This document shows positions 1-10,600 of a stretch of 64,000 nt of DNA, one piece after another. The DNA is taken from positions 6,262,001 to 6,326,000 of the forward strand of contig NZ_JBEJGY010000004.1 in assembly GCF_040253615.1 (NCBI RefSeq), in the 5' to 3' direction. Source of the DNA: Streptomyces sp. Edi4 (GTDB taxonomy: Bacteria; Actinomycetota; Actinomycetes; Streptomycetales; Streptomycetaceae). The notes below the pieces were generated by a model, which was given only the letters and a program-made list of their open reading frames with translations, searched no databases and was not told the origin of the DNA. The translations under genes were made by a program, and so were the position numbers. The number at the start of each line of letters is the position of its first letter. Position 1 is the stretch's first letter.

Positions 1-2984
1 GTGAGCCGTTCCAGGTGGTGCTGGACGGTGAACAGGCGCGTCCTGTGGTCGAGTTGGTGGAGGCGGGGGAGTCTGGCCGGTTGGAGTCGGCGTTGGCGGA
101 GGCGGCGGCGTTCGGGTTTGATCTGGCTGGTGGGGTTCCGCTGCGGTTCACTCTTTTCCGGGTGTCCGAGCGTGAGCACGTCCTGTTGATTCTGTTGCAC
201 CACATTGCCGGTGACGGCTGGTCGATGGGTCCGCTGTCGAGGGATCTGTCCGCTGCTTATACGGCTCGTGCGGGTGGGCTGGCGCCTGTGTGGGAAGCGT
301 TGCCGGTGCAGTACGCCGATTATGCGCTGTGGCAGCGTGACGTGCTGGGCGACGAGGGCGATTCGGGCAGCCTGTTCTCTGAGCAGTTGGCCTTCTGGCG
401 CAAGGAACTCAGTGGTGCTCCGGAGCTGCTCGAGCTTCCGCTGGATCGTCCCCGCCCGGCCGTGGCCAGCTACTCCGGCGGCGTCGCACGGTTCGAGCTC
501 GATACGGAACTCCACGGCGGAGTCGCGGAGTTGGCGCGGTCGAGCAACGTGACGGTGTTCATGGTGTTGCAGGCCGGGCTTGCTGCGCTGCTGTCACGGT
601 TGGGTGCGGGTACGGATATTCCGATCGGGACCGCGGTGGCGGGGCGTTCGGATGAGGCGTTGGACGATCTGGTCGGGTTCTTCATCAACACGCTGGTGTT
701 GCGTACGGATGTGTCGGGTGACCCGACTTTCCGTGAGCTGCTCTCCCGGGTGCGGGAGACGGATCTGGGGGCTTATGCCCATCAGGACATCCCCTTCGAG
801 CGGGTTGTTGAGGCGGTGAATCCGGCGCGTTCGTTGTCTCATGGGCCGTTGTTCCAGACGATGTTGTCGTTGCAGAGCGCCGATGAGGGCGGGTTTGTGA
901 TGCCGGGGCTGGAGGTGTCTGTCAGTGATCTGGACACGGGGGTGGCCAAGGTTGATCTGACCTTCACGTTGCGTGAACGTCGTACGTCGTGGGGTGCTCC
1001 GGCGGGTATTGGTGGTGAGGTGCAGTACGCCACTGATTTGTTCGATCAGGAGACGGCGCAGGTGTTGGGGGATCGGTTGGTGCGGCTGTTGGAGGCCGTG
1101 GTCGCCGATGCGGGGGTGCGTGTGGGGGAGTTGGAGATTCTTTCCGGCGGGGAGCGGGAGTTGTTGCTCTCGGGTTGGAACGATACGGCTCGGGGTGGTG
1201 TGGTTCGTACGATGCCTGAGCTTGTTGAGGCGTGGGTGGTGGCTGCGCCGGAGGCTCCGGCGTTGGTGCACGGTGGGCGTACGTTCACGTATCGGGAGTT
1301 GGATCAGTGTGCGAACCGGTTGGCCCGGTTGTTGATTGAGGGTGGTGTCGGTCCGGAGCGGGTGGTGGCGCTGGTGTTGCCGAAGTCCGCGGATATGGTC
1401 GTGGCGGCGCTCGCGGTGCAGAAGGCGGGCGGTGCTTATGTTCCGGTTGACCCGGCTCATCCGGCGGACCGGATCGCGTACATGCTGGCGGATTCCCGGC
1501 CGGTCTGTGTGGTGACGGAGTCGGGGGTGGCCGGTGATCTGCCGGTGGTGTCCTGTCCGCTGGTTGTGCTGGATGAGGTGGGGGTGGTGTCGCGGCTGGC
1601 GGAGCTGGCGGACACGGTGGTGACGGACGGTGAGCGTGTTGTTCCGCTCGATGTTCACCACCCGGCGTATGTCATTTACACCTCTGGTTCCACTGGGCGC
1701 CCGAAGGGTGTTGTGGTGACGCACCGTGGTTTGGGTGATCTGTCGGTGAGTGTGGCGGAGCGGTATCTGCTGGATCGGGGCAGTCGGGTGTTGCAGCTTG
1801 CTTCGCCGAGTTTTGATGCTTCGGTGCTGGAGGCGGTGATGGCGCTGACCAATGGTGCCGCGCTGGTGGTGCCGGATGGGAAGCAGTTGGTGGGCGAGGA
1901 GCTGGCGCGGGTTTTGGTGGAGGAGCGGATCAGTCACACGCTGATGCTGCCGGCCGCGCTGGCTACTCTGCCCGAGGTTGAGCTGCCGCATTTGCGGACG
2001 TTGGCCACGGGTGCGGACAAGATCGGTAATGATCTGGCTGCTCGTTGGTCGGGTCGTCATCGGATGATCAATTCGTACGGTCCGACCGAGGCGACGGTCG
2101 TTGCCGCGATGAGTGGGCCGTTGGGTGGGGAGGGGACTCCGCCGATCGGTGGCCCGGTGGTGAACGGGCGGTTGTATGTGCTCGATGGTGGGTTGCGTCC
2201 GGTGCCGGCGGGTGTGGCGGGTGAGTTGTATGTGGCTGGTCCTGGTCTGGCTCGTGGTTATTTGGGGCGTCCGGAGCTGACGGCGGAGCGGTTTGTCGCG
2301 GATCCGTTCGGTCCGCCCGGTGGCCGGTTGTACCGGACGGGTGACCTGGTGCGTCGGGGTGTTGATGGGAGTCTGGAGTATCTGGGCCGGACGGACAATC
2401 AGGTCAAGGTCCGGGGTTTTCGTATCGAGCTCGGTGAGATCGAGGCCGCGCTGACCGACGTGGCGGGTGTGGCCGATGCTTTGGTGATGGTCCGTCAAGA
2501 CGGCGTTGTCGGTGAGCGGTTGGTGGGGTATGTGACCGTTGAGGGGTCTGCTCCCCAGTCCGCTGACCTCCGTGCCCGTCTCGCGGCGGTTCTGCCTGGT
2601 TATATGGTTCCGGCCGCGTTCGTCGTTCTCGAGCGATGGCCGATGACTCCGAACGGGAAGATCGATCGCAGGGCGCTGCCCGCGCCGGGCTTCGTCGGTG
2701 CTGGTGATGCCGGGCGTGCTCCGCGTACGCCTCGTGAGGAGATCCTGGCGGGTGTCTTCGCTGAGACGCTCGGTGTGGAGTCGGTCACCATCGACGACAA
2801 CTTCTTCGAACTGGGCGGGCATTCACTGCTGGTGACCCGGCTGACCAGTCGTATCCGCACCGCTCTGGACGCGGAGCTCTCCATCCGCGCGGTCTTCGAA
2901 GCACCAACCGTCGCCGCACTCGCCGAGCGGATCGGCACGGCCCGCCGGGCCCGGCCTTCGCTCCGTTCCATGCGCAGTTCTTGA
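1..2984 (+). CDS. NRPS module C-A-T, 5' end outside window
   Basis: This is the C-terminal part of an NRPS. The reading frame is open from base 3, so the gene begins upstream. The condensation domain lacks roughly its first 70 residues but keeps the HHIAGDG active-site motif near residue 66. The adenylation domain follows at about 400-905, with core motifs YTSGSTGRPKG, FDAS, YGPTE, YRTGD and NGKIDR. A carrier domain with FELGGHSL lies near 940. By alignment to GrsA I read the pocket code as D-A-L-M-A-G-S-V-V-K, which I cannot assign to an amino acid. The protein ends straight after the carrier domain. The next NRPS starts 50 bp downstream with a good GGAG site, so this module should pass its chain to that protein. 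Much of the gene uses T-ending and TTG codons, unlike the very GC3-rich stretches that follow. Confidence 0.95.
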   Translation, partial: EPFQVVLDGEQARPVVELVEAGESGRLESALAEAAAFGFDLAGGVPLRFTLFRVSEREHVLLILLHHIAGDGWSMGPLSRDLSAAYTARAGGLAPVWEALPVQYADYALWQRDVLGDEGDSGSLFSEQLAFWRKELSGAPELLELPLDRPRPAVASYSGGVARFELDTELHGGVAELARSSNVTVFMVLQAGLAALLSRLGAGTDIPIGTAVAGRSDEALDDLVGFFINTLVLRTDVSGDPTFRELLSRVRETDLGAYAHQDIPFERVVEAVNPARSLSHGPLFQTMLSLQSADEGGFVMPGLEVSVSDLDTGVAKVDLTFTLRERRTSWGAPAGIGGEVQYATDLFDQETAQVLGDRLVRLLEAVVADAGVRVGELEILSGGERELLLSGWNDTARGGVVRTMPELVEAWVVAAPEAPALVHGGRTFTYRELDQCANRLARLLIEGGVGPERVVALVLPKSADMVVAALAVQKAGGAYVPVDPAHPADRIAYMLADSRPVCVVTESGVAGDLPVVSCPLVVLDEVGVVSRLAELADTVVTDGERVVPLDVHHPAYVIYTSGSTGRPKGVVVTHRGLGDLSVSVAERYLLDRGSRVLQLASPSFDASVLEAVMALTNGAALVVPDGKQLVGEELARVLVEERISHTLMLPAALATLPEVELPHLRTLATGADKIGNDLAARWSGRHRMINSYGPTEATVVAAMSGPLGGEGTPPIGGPVVNGRLYVLDGGLRPVPAGVAGELYVAGPGLARGYLGRPELTAERFVADPFGPPGGRLYRTGDLVRRGVDGSLEYLGRTDNQVKVRGFRIELGEIEAALTDVAGVADALVMVRQDGVVGERLVGYVTVEGSAPQSADLRARLAAVLPGYMVPAAFVVLERWPMTPNGKIDRRALPAPGFVGAGDAGRAPRTPREEILAGVFAETLGVESVTIDDNFFELGGHSLLVTRLTSRIRTALDAELSIRAVFEAPTVAALAERIGTARRARPSLRSMRSS

Positions 2985-3034
2985 ATTTCTCCTGCCCCGC
3001 GCCGCTCGCTTTCAGTTTCTAGAGGAGCTCTGCC

Positions 3035-6000
3035 ATGTACCCGTTGTCGTTCGCACAGCGGCGGTTGTGGTTCGCCTTCCAGGTGGAGGGCCCCAGTCCG
3101 ACGTACAACATTCCGATCGCTCTGCGTCTGTCCGGCGAGCTGGACCATGGCGCTCTGGAGGCGGCGCTGGTCGATGTGGTGGGGCGGCATGAGGTGCTGC
3201 GTACGCGGTTTGTGGAGGAGTCGGGTGAGCCGTTCCAGGTGGTGCTGGACGGTGAACAGGCGCGTCCTGTGGTCGAGTTGGTTGAGGTGGGGGAGTCGGG
3301 CCGGTTGGAGTCGGCGTTGGCGGAGGCGGCGGCGTTCGGGTTCGATCTGGCTGGTGGGGTTCCGCTGCGGTTCACTCTTTTCCGGGTGTCCGAGCGTGAA
3401 CACGTCCTGTTGATTCTGTTGCACCACATTGCCGGTGACGGCTGGTCGATGGGTCCGCTGTCGAGGGATCTGTCCGCTGCTTATACGGCTCGTGCGGGTG
3501 GCCTGGCGCCTGGCTGGGAAGCGCTGCCGGTGCAGTACGCCGATTATGCGCTGTGGCAGCGTGACGTACTGGGCGAGGAGAACGACCCGGACAGCCTGAT
3601 CGCCGAACAACTGGCTTTCTGGCAGAAGGAGTTGGCGAGTTCTCCGGAGTTGTTGGAGCTTCCGCTGGATCGTCCCCGGCCTGCCGTCGCCAGCCACCGT
3701 GGCGCCGTCGCGCGATTTGAGCTCAATTCTGAACTCCATGCGCGGATCGTGGAGTTGGCGCGTGCCAGTGATGCCACGGTGTTCATGGTGCTGCACGCCG
3801 GCCTTGCTGCGCTGCTGTCACGGTTGGGTGCGGGTACGGATATTCCGATCGGGACCGCGGTGGCGGGGCGTTCGGATGAGGCGTTGGACGATCTGGTCGG
3901 GTTCTTCATCAACACGCTGGTGCTGCGTACGGATGTGTCGGGTGACCCGACCTTCCGCGAGCTGCTCTCCCGGGTGCGGGAGGCCGACCTGGACGCCTAC
4001 GCCCACCAGGACATCCCCTTCGAGCGAGTCGTCCACGCGGCGGGAGTGACTCATACCCTCTCGCACACCCCCTTCTTCCAGGTCTCCCTCAACCTTGAAA
4101 AGAGCGCGGGGGACGCTCCGGCCATGCCGGGGCTGCGAGTGGAGTCCCAGCCGGTGGGACTGGACGCCGCCAAGTCCGAGTTGGTCTTCGGTCTCACCGA
4201 GCGGTACTCGGCGGCCGGTGAACCGGCAGGCTTCGCCGGGCAACTCACCTACGCCACGGACTTGTTCGAGGCCGCGAGTGCCGAGGCGCTGGCCCAGCGG
4301 CTGGTCCGGATGATGCGGGCCGTCGTAGCGGAGCCCGACCAGGCGGTGGGCAGTGCGGAGATCCTCGGTGACGAGGAACGGCGCGAACTGCTCGACGGCC
4401 GCAATGCCACGGAGCAGCAGGTTCCGGCGTTGACGATGCCGGAGCTGTTCGAGGCCCATGTCGCCCGTGCCCCGGAAGCGGAGGCCGTGGTCTTTGAGGG
4501 CGCGGTCCTCTCCTACGGCGAACTGGACCGACGGGCCAACCGGTTGGCCCGCCACCTCATCTCCCAGGGCGTGGGGCCGGAGCGGCTGGTGGCCCTGGCC
4601 GTGCCGCGCTCGACCGAGCTGGTCGTCGCCGCTATCGCCGTCCACAAGGCAGGCGGGGCGTACCTGCCGATCGATCCGGACTACCCGGCCGACCGCATCG
4701 GCTACATGCTCACCGACGCCGCCCCGGCCTGCGTCCTCACCACGTCAGGTGTGGAGCTGCCCGCCACCGCGTGCCCGAAGGTGCTGCTGGACGACCACGA
4801 CGCCACCCGGGACCTCGCGGACGGGCCGATCAGCGACGAGGAGCGGCTCGCTCCGCTGGATCTGCGCCACCCCGCGTACGTCATCTACACCTCGGGATCC
4901 ACTGGGCGCCCCAAGGGCGTGATCGTCACCCACAGCGGTATCGCCTCGCTCTCCGCGGCACACGGCGCGCACCTCGACGTGACGGACCGGTCGCGGGTTC
5001 TGCAGTTCGCCGCGCTCAGCTTCGACGCCGCCGCCTGGGAGCTGATCATGGCTCTCACCCATGGCGCCGCCCTCGTCCTCGCACCGTCGGCACGCCTTGC
5101 CGCGGACGGGGGGCTGACCGCCTTGCTCTGCGAGCAGCGCGTCACTCACGCAACTCTTCCCCCGGCCGTGCTCGGTGTGCTGCCTCCCGGCTCGCTCCCG
5201 CGGGACATGACGCTGATCGTGGCGGGCGAGGCCTGCCCGCCCGAGCAGGTCGGCCGCTGGTCGGCGGGCCGACGCATGGTCAATGCCTACGGTCCGACCG
5301 AGGCCACCGTCTGCTCGACCGTCAGCCGGCCCCTGACCGGCGCCGTTGTGCCGCCGATGGGCACACCCATCAGCAACGCCAAGGTCTATCTGCTGGACGA
5401 GCGACTGCGCCCGGCGCCGCCAGGCGTGGCGGGCGAGCTCTACAGCACGGGCCCTGGCCTGGCCCGCGGGTACCTGGGCCGCCCGGAGCTGACCGCCGAG
5501 CGCTTCGTGGCCAACCCCTACGGGCCGCCCGGCAGCCGCCTCTACCGCACCGGCGACCTCGGCCGGTACACCTCGCACGGCACACTCGAATTCCTCGGCC
5601 GCACCGACAACCAGGTCAAGGTCCGCGGCTTCCGCATCGAGCTCGGCGAGCTCGAAACGGCGCTCGCAGACCTCCCCGGGGTCACCGGAGCGCTGGCGAT
5701 GGTCCGCCAGGATGGGCCGCGAGAACGGCAGTTGGTCGCGTATGTCACCGCCGCCGGGTCCGCGATCAACCCTGCCGACCTCCGCACGCGCCTTGCCGAG
5801 GGGCTGCCCGACTACATGGTTCCGGCCGCCGTCGTGGTCCTCGACCGCTGGCCGATGACTCCCAACGGCAAGATCGACCGCAAGGCGCTTCCCGCTCCCG
5901 TCTTCACCGGGTCCATCGCCGGCGGACGCGCCCCCCGCACCCCGCGGGAGGAGACCCTGGCCGGGATCTACGCCGGCATCCTCGGCCTCGACACCGTCAC

Positions 6001-7693
6001 CATCGACGACAACTTCTTCGAACTGGGTGGTGACAGCATCAGCTCGATGCGGGTGGTGTCCCAGGCCCGCGAGGCCGGGCTTTCGCTGACGGTGCAGCAG
6101 ATCTTCCTGCACCGGACGGTCGCGGAGCTGGCCGATGTGGCCGCCGAGCTGCCCGGTTCCGGCTGGGCCACCGCGGACGACGGCGTGGGGGCCTTCCCGC
6201 TGACGCCGATCATGCACTGGCTGCACGAGCTGGACGGCCCGGTGTCGGGCTTCAACCAGTCGGTGACGGTGCGGGTTCCGGCCGGGGCGGCCCCGGACCG
6301 GCTGACTGCCGCGGTGCAGAGCTGGCTGGACCACCACGACATGCTGCGGCTGCGCATGACAACCGCCGAGGACGGGTCCTGGCAGCCGGTCGTAGCGGAG
6401 CGCGGGGCGGTGGCCGCCACCGCGGTGCTGCACCGGGTGGACATCGCCGCCCTGCCGTCGCGGGAGCGGGACGCGGTCATGGCCGACGAGGGGGAGCGGG
6501 CACGGCTGCGACTCTCCCCGGAGAACGGCTCGGTGATCCAACTGGTCTGGTACGACGCCGGGCCCGAGGTTTTGGGGCTGTTGCACATCGTGGCGCACCA
6601 CCTGGCCGTGGACGGGGTGTCCTGGCACATCCTGGTACCGGATCTGCGCGTGGCCTGGGAGGCGGCGTCCGCCGGGCGCGATCCGAAGTTCACGCCGGTG
6701 GCCACCTCCTTCAGGTCGTGGGCACAGCGGCTCGCCGAGGCGGCGCGGGAGCCCGCGTGGGAGGCCGGGCTGGACGTATGGACGCGGGCGGCAGCCGGCG
6801 CCCCGGACGGCACGTCGAGTGTTGAAGCTCCTTGGGGCGCGCGGGAGTTGGACCGCCGCCGGGACACCGCCGCGACGGTGCGGAACCTGGAGCTGAGTCT
6901 TCCTCCCGAGCGCACGCAGCCGCTGCTGACGTCCGTTCCCGCGGCGTTCCACGCCAACGTGGGCGAAGTGCTGCTGAGCGCGTTCGCCCTGGCGGTGCGC
7001 GAGTGGCGACGACGCCGCGGCGAGGCTGCCGACGGCGTGCTCGTCGACCTGGAGGGACACGGCCGCGAGGACATCCTGCCGGGAGCCGAACTGTCCGGCA
7101 CAGCGGGCTGGTTCACCAGCCTCTACCCGGTACGGCTGAAACCGGCCGCCGCGGACTGGGCCGAGGTGCGGGCCGGCGGTCCAGCGGTCGGCGAGTCCCT
7201 CAAGCTGATCAAGGAGCAGCTGCGGGCGCTTCCCGGCAACGGCGTGGGCTACGGCATGCTGCGTTACCTCAACCCGCGCCTGGGCCCCGTACTGTCCGCG
7301 CTTCCGGCTCCGCAGCTGGCGTTCAACTATCTCGGGCGGTTCGAGGTGATGGACACGGCGGCCGGTGGGGGCCGGCCGTGGACGATGGCCGGCGGCCTGC
7401 CCTCGCCCGTACCGCAGGACAGCGGGATGCCGCTGGCGCACCCTCTCGCGGTCAACGCACTCACCCAGGACCTGGCCGATGGCCCCCGGCTGAGCGTCAC
7501 GTGGTCCTGGGCGGGCGGGATCCTGCCCGAGGAGGACGTCCGGGACCTCGCCGACCTGTGGTTCACCGCCCTTGACGCCCTGACCGCCCACGCCCAGGAG
7601 GCCGGCACCGGTGGCCACAGCCCTTCCGACCTTGCCCTCGGTCTCTCTCAGGCGGAGATCGACGAACTCGAAGCAGAACTGAGGATGCTCTGA
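3035..7693 (+). CDS. NRPS C-A-T-E, Phe-type module with epimerase
   Basis: A single-module NRPS of 1552 residues. The domains are condensation (1-440, HHIAGDG near 130), adenylation (about 465-960), carrier (LGGDSI near 1000) and epimerase (about 1050-1490, with HHLAVDGVSW and FNYLGR). The DSI carrier signature is the form usually found before epimerases. The pocket code reads D-A-W-T-I-A-A-V-C-K, one residue away from GrsA (D-A-W-T-I-A-A-I-C-K), so L-Phe or a close aromatic is the likely substrate and it is delivered as the D form. The stop codon overlaps the ATG of the next gene (TGATG at 7691-7695), indicating translational coupling. The first 950 bp share almost identical blocks with the preceding gene. 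GC3 rises sharply after about 4000. Confidence 0.95.
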   Translation: MYPLSFAQRRLWFAFQVEGPSPTYNIPIALRLSGELDHGALEAALVDVVGRHEVLRTRFVEESGEPFQVVLDGEQARPVVELVEVGESGRLESALAEAAAFGFDLAGGVPLRFTLFRVSEREHVLLILLHHIAGDGWSMGPLSRDLSAAYTARAGGLAPGWEALPVQYADYALWQRDVLGEENDPDSLIAEQLAFWQKELASSPELLELPLDRPRPAVASHRGAVARFELNSELHARIVELARASDATVFMVLHAGLAALLSRLGAGTDIPIGTAVAGRSDEALDDLVGFFINTLVLRTDVSGDPTFRELLSRVREADLDAYAHQDIPFERVVHAAGVTHTLSHTPFFQVSLNLEKSAGDAPAMPGLRVESQPVGLDAAKSELVFGLTERYSAAGEPAGFAGQLTYATDLFEAASAEALAQRLVRMMRAVVAEPDQAVGSAEILGDEERRELLDGRNATEQQVPALTMPELFEAHVARAPEAEAVVFEGAVLSYGELDRRANRLARHLISQGVGPERLVALAVPRSTELVVAAIAVHKAGGAYLPIDPDYPADRIGYMLTDAAPACVLTTSGVELPATACPKVLLDDHDATRDLADGPISDEERLAPLDLRHPAYVIYTSGSTGRPKGVIVTHSGIASLSAAHGAHLDVTDRSRVLQFAALSFDAAAWELIMALTHGAALVLAPSARLAADGGLTALLCEQRVTHATLPPAVLGVLPPGSLPRDMTLIVAGEACPPEQVGRWSAGRRMVNAYGPTEATVCSTVSRPLTGAVVPPMGTPISNAKVYLLDERLRPAPPGVAGELYSTGPGLARGYLGRPELTAERFVANPYGPPGSRLYRTGDLGRYTSHGTLEFLGRTDNQVKVRGFRIELGELETALADLPGVTGALAMVRQDGPRERQLVAYVTAAGSAINPADLRTRLAEGLPDYMVPAAVVVLDRWPMTPNGKIDRKALPAPVFTGSIAGGRAPRTPREETLAGIYAGILGLDTVTIDDNFFELGGDSISSMRVVSQAREAGLSLTVQQIFLHRTVAELADVAAELPGSGWATADDGVGAFPLTPIMHWLHELDGPVSGFNQSVTVRVPAGAAPDRLTAAVQSWLDHHDMLRLRMTTAEDGSWQPVVAERGAVAATAVLHRVDIAALPSRERDAVMADEGERARLRLSPENGSVIQLVWYDAGPEVLGLLHIVAHHLAVDGVSWHILVPDLRVAWEAASAGRDPKFTPVATSFRSWAQRLAEAAREPAWEAGLDVWTRAAAGAPDGTSSVEAPWGARELDRRRDTAATVRNLELSLPPERTQPLLTSVPAAFHANVGEVLLSAFALAVREWRRRRGEAADGVLVDLEGHGREDILPGAELSGTAGWFTSLYPVRLKPAAADWAEVRAGGPAVGESLKLIKEQLRALPGNGVGYGMLRYLNPRLGPVLSALPAPQLAFNYLGRFEVMDTAAGGGRPWTMAGGLPSPVPQDSGMPLAHPLAVNALTQDLADGPRLSVTWSWAGGILPEEDVRDLADLWFTALDALTAHAQEAGTGGHSPSDLALGLSQAEIDELEAELRML

Positions 7694-10600
7694 TGAACCG
7701 GGCCGCGCTCGAAGACGTTCTGCCGCTGACCCCGCTCCAGGAGGGGATGTTCTTCCACTCCCTCTACGACGATGACGCGGTCGACGTCTACAACACCCAG
7801 ATGGTCCTCGATCTGGAGGGACCGCTGCGGACGGAGACCCTCAGGACGGCCGTCGAGGTGCTCATCCGCCGCCACCCCAACCTGCGCGCCGGATTTCGGC
7901 AGCGACAGAACGGCCAGGCGATGCAGGTGATCCACCGCGACGTGCCGCTGCCGTGGGAGGAGGTCGACCTCTCGGCGGGCGACGTCGCGGACACCCAGGC
8001 GCGCCAGGAGGAGCTGCTCGCCGCTGACCGGACACGGCGCTTCTCGCTCGACCGGCCGCCACTGATGCGCTTCACCCTCATACGGCTGGGCGCCGAGCGG
8101 CACCGGCTGGTGATGACCAGCCACCACATGCTGCTGGACGGCTGGTCGGTCCCCGTGCTGGTCCGCGAGCTGTTCACGCTGTACGAGGGCGGGGGTGACG
8201 ACTCGGCGCTGTCCCGGCCGGTGCCGCACCGCAGCTACTTCGGCTGGCTGGCGCAGCAGGACGACGCGCGGTCGGAGGCGGCCTGGCGGGAAGCCCTGGA
8301 CGGACTGGCAGGGCCGACGCTGGCGTTCTCCGCCGACCCGTCGCGGGTGCCGGGCATGCCCGCGCGCGTGAAGACCTCGCTGCCCGCCGATTTCGCCGCC
8401 GATCTGGACGCGCTGGTGCGCGACCGCGGTCTGACGGCCAACCACCTCGTCCAGATGGCGTGGTCCTTGGTGCTGGCCCGGCTCACCGACCGGGACGACA
8501 TGGTCTTCGGCACGCTGGTCTCCGGCCGCCCGCCGGAGATCCCCGGCATCACCACGATGATCGGGATGTTCATCAACGCCATCCCGGTACGGGTGCGGCT
8601 GGATCGCACCGAGTCGGTGCTCAAGAACCTCGACCGGCTGCGCAGGGAACAGGCGGCGCTGCTGCCGCACCACCACCTGGGGCTGGGCCGGCTGCAACGG
8701 ATGGCCGGACACGGCGACCTCTTCGACACCTTCGTGGTGTTCGAGAACTACCCGGACGACGACGCGGCCCGCCCGTCCTACGCCGGGGTCCGGGTAACGG
8801 TGGCCGGCGGTCACGACGCCGCGCACTACCCGCTGCGCGTCGTCGCGGGGCTGGCCGGGCGACGGTTGCAGATCGACCTGGAGTACCAGCCGGACCTGCT
8901 TGACGAGGACGAGGCGGAGGCGGTGCTGACCGCGCTCACCCAGGTGCTGAAGGCGGTCGTGGCCGCTCCGGACGGCAGCGCCGGAGGCGTGGAGTTCGCT
9001 CTGCCGTCGGCGTTCCGCCGGGACACCGCGCCGGCCGGGGACGGCGCAGGGGCACACGCCCAGGGCGACGGCCCGGCCCACCGGGGCCCGAGGGCCCCGC
9101 AGACGCCGACCGAGGAGATCCTCTGTGGGCTGTTCGAGAAGGTGCTGGGGCGGCCCTGCCGCTCGGTGGACGAGAGCTTCTTCGACCTGGGCGGTCAGTC
9201 GCTCACCGCGATCCGACTGCTGAGCCAGGTCCGTGCCGCCTTCGGGGCCGAGCTGCCGGTGCGTGCGGTCTTCGAGGCGCCGACGGTGGCCGGCCTCGCC
9301 GTGCAGCTGGCACACGCGGACACGGCCCGGCCGCCGCTGGCGGCGGTGGAACGCCCCGAGCGGGTGCCGATGTCCTACGCCCAGCGCGGCCTGTGGTTCG
9401 CCTTCCGGCTCAACGGGCCCGGGGCGACGTACAACAACCCGCTGCCGCTGCGGCTCTCCGGAGACCTGGACCGCGCCGCGCTGGCTGCCGCGCTCACGGA
9501 CGTCGTGGAGCGGCACGAGGTGCTGCGCACCCGCTTCGCCGAGTTCGCCGGCCAGCCGTGCCAGATCATCCTGGACGTCCAAGAGGCGGACGTACGGCTG
9601 GAGTTCGTCGAGCTCGCGGGCGAGCAGGACCTGCCGGGGGCACTGGCAGGGGCGAGGGGTTACGCCTTCGACCTGGCCACCGAGGTTCCTCTGCGGGCCA
9701 CGCTCTTCCAGGTGTCCGAGCGTGAGCACGTGCTCTGCCTGCTCACCCATCACATCGTCAGCGACGGCTGGTCGATGGCTCCGTTGGCCCGCGACCTGTC
9801 CACCGCGTACCGGTCCCGCACGGCGGGCCGGGCCCCGCAGTGGCAGCCGCTGCCCGTGCAGTACGCGGACTACGCGCTGTGGCAGCAGGAGCTGCTGGGC
9901 GCCGAGTCGTCCCCCGGCAGTGTCGCGGCACGCCAAGTGGAGTACTGGACCAATGAGTTGGCGGGAGTCGCGGAGCTGCTTCAGCTGCCTCTGGACCGCC
10001 CGCGGCCGGCGGTGGCCGATCAGCGCGGGGCCGGTGTGCGCTTCGCTCTGGACGCCGCGCTGCACGCGCGGATCGCCGAGCTGGCCAAGCAGTCCGATGT
10101 CACGGTGTTCATGGTCGTCCAGGCGGCGCTGGCCGCATTGCTCTCGCGCCTGGGCGCGGGCAGCGACATCCCGATCGGCGCCGTGCTGGCGGGGCGCACC
10201 GACGAGGCGCTGGACCACCTCATCGGGTTCTTCGTCAACACCCTGGTGCTGCGTACGGACGTGTCGGGGGACCCGACCTTCCGCGAATTGCTCGCCCGGG
10301 TGCGGGAGACGGACCTCGGCGCCTACGCCAACCAGGACCTGCCGTTCGAGCGGATCGTGGAAGCCGTCAACCCCGGCCGCTCCCTCTCGCACGCCCCGCT
10401 CACCCAGGTCACCCTGGTCTTCCAGAACAACGAGCGCGGTTCGATGGACCTGCCCGGGCTGCGGGTCTCCGCCGAGGGCGAGGCGGTCGGCAACGCGCGG
10501 GTGGACCTTGCCTTCAACATGGGCGAGAGCCACACCGAGGAAGGCGCCCCGGCCGGCATCGACGGACTGGTGGAGTACGCCGCCGAACTGTTCGAGCCGG

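Noticed and set aside
594..2822. Long minus-strand open frame opposite the first NRPS gene, rich in Arg, His and Gln
   Set aside because: The composition is typical of the reverse frame of GC-rich NRPS DNA, and the plus strand has all adenylation motifs.
4771..6033. Alternative plus frame inside the C-A-T-E gene
   Set aside because: Arg/Pro-rich shadow frame; the overlapping frame has intact A and T motifs.
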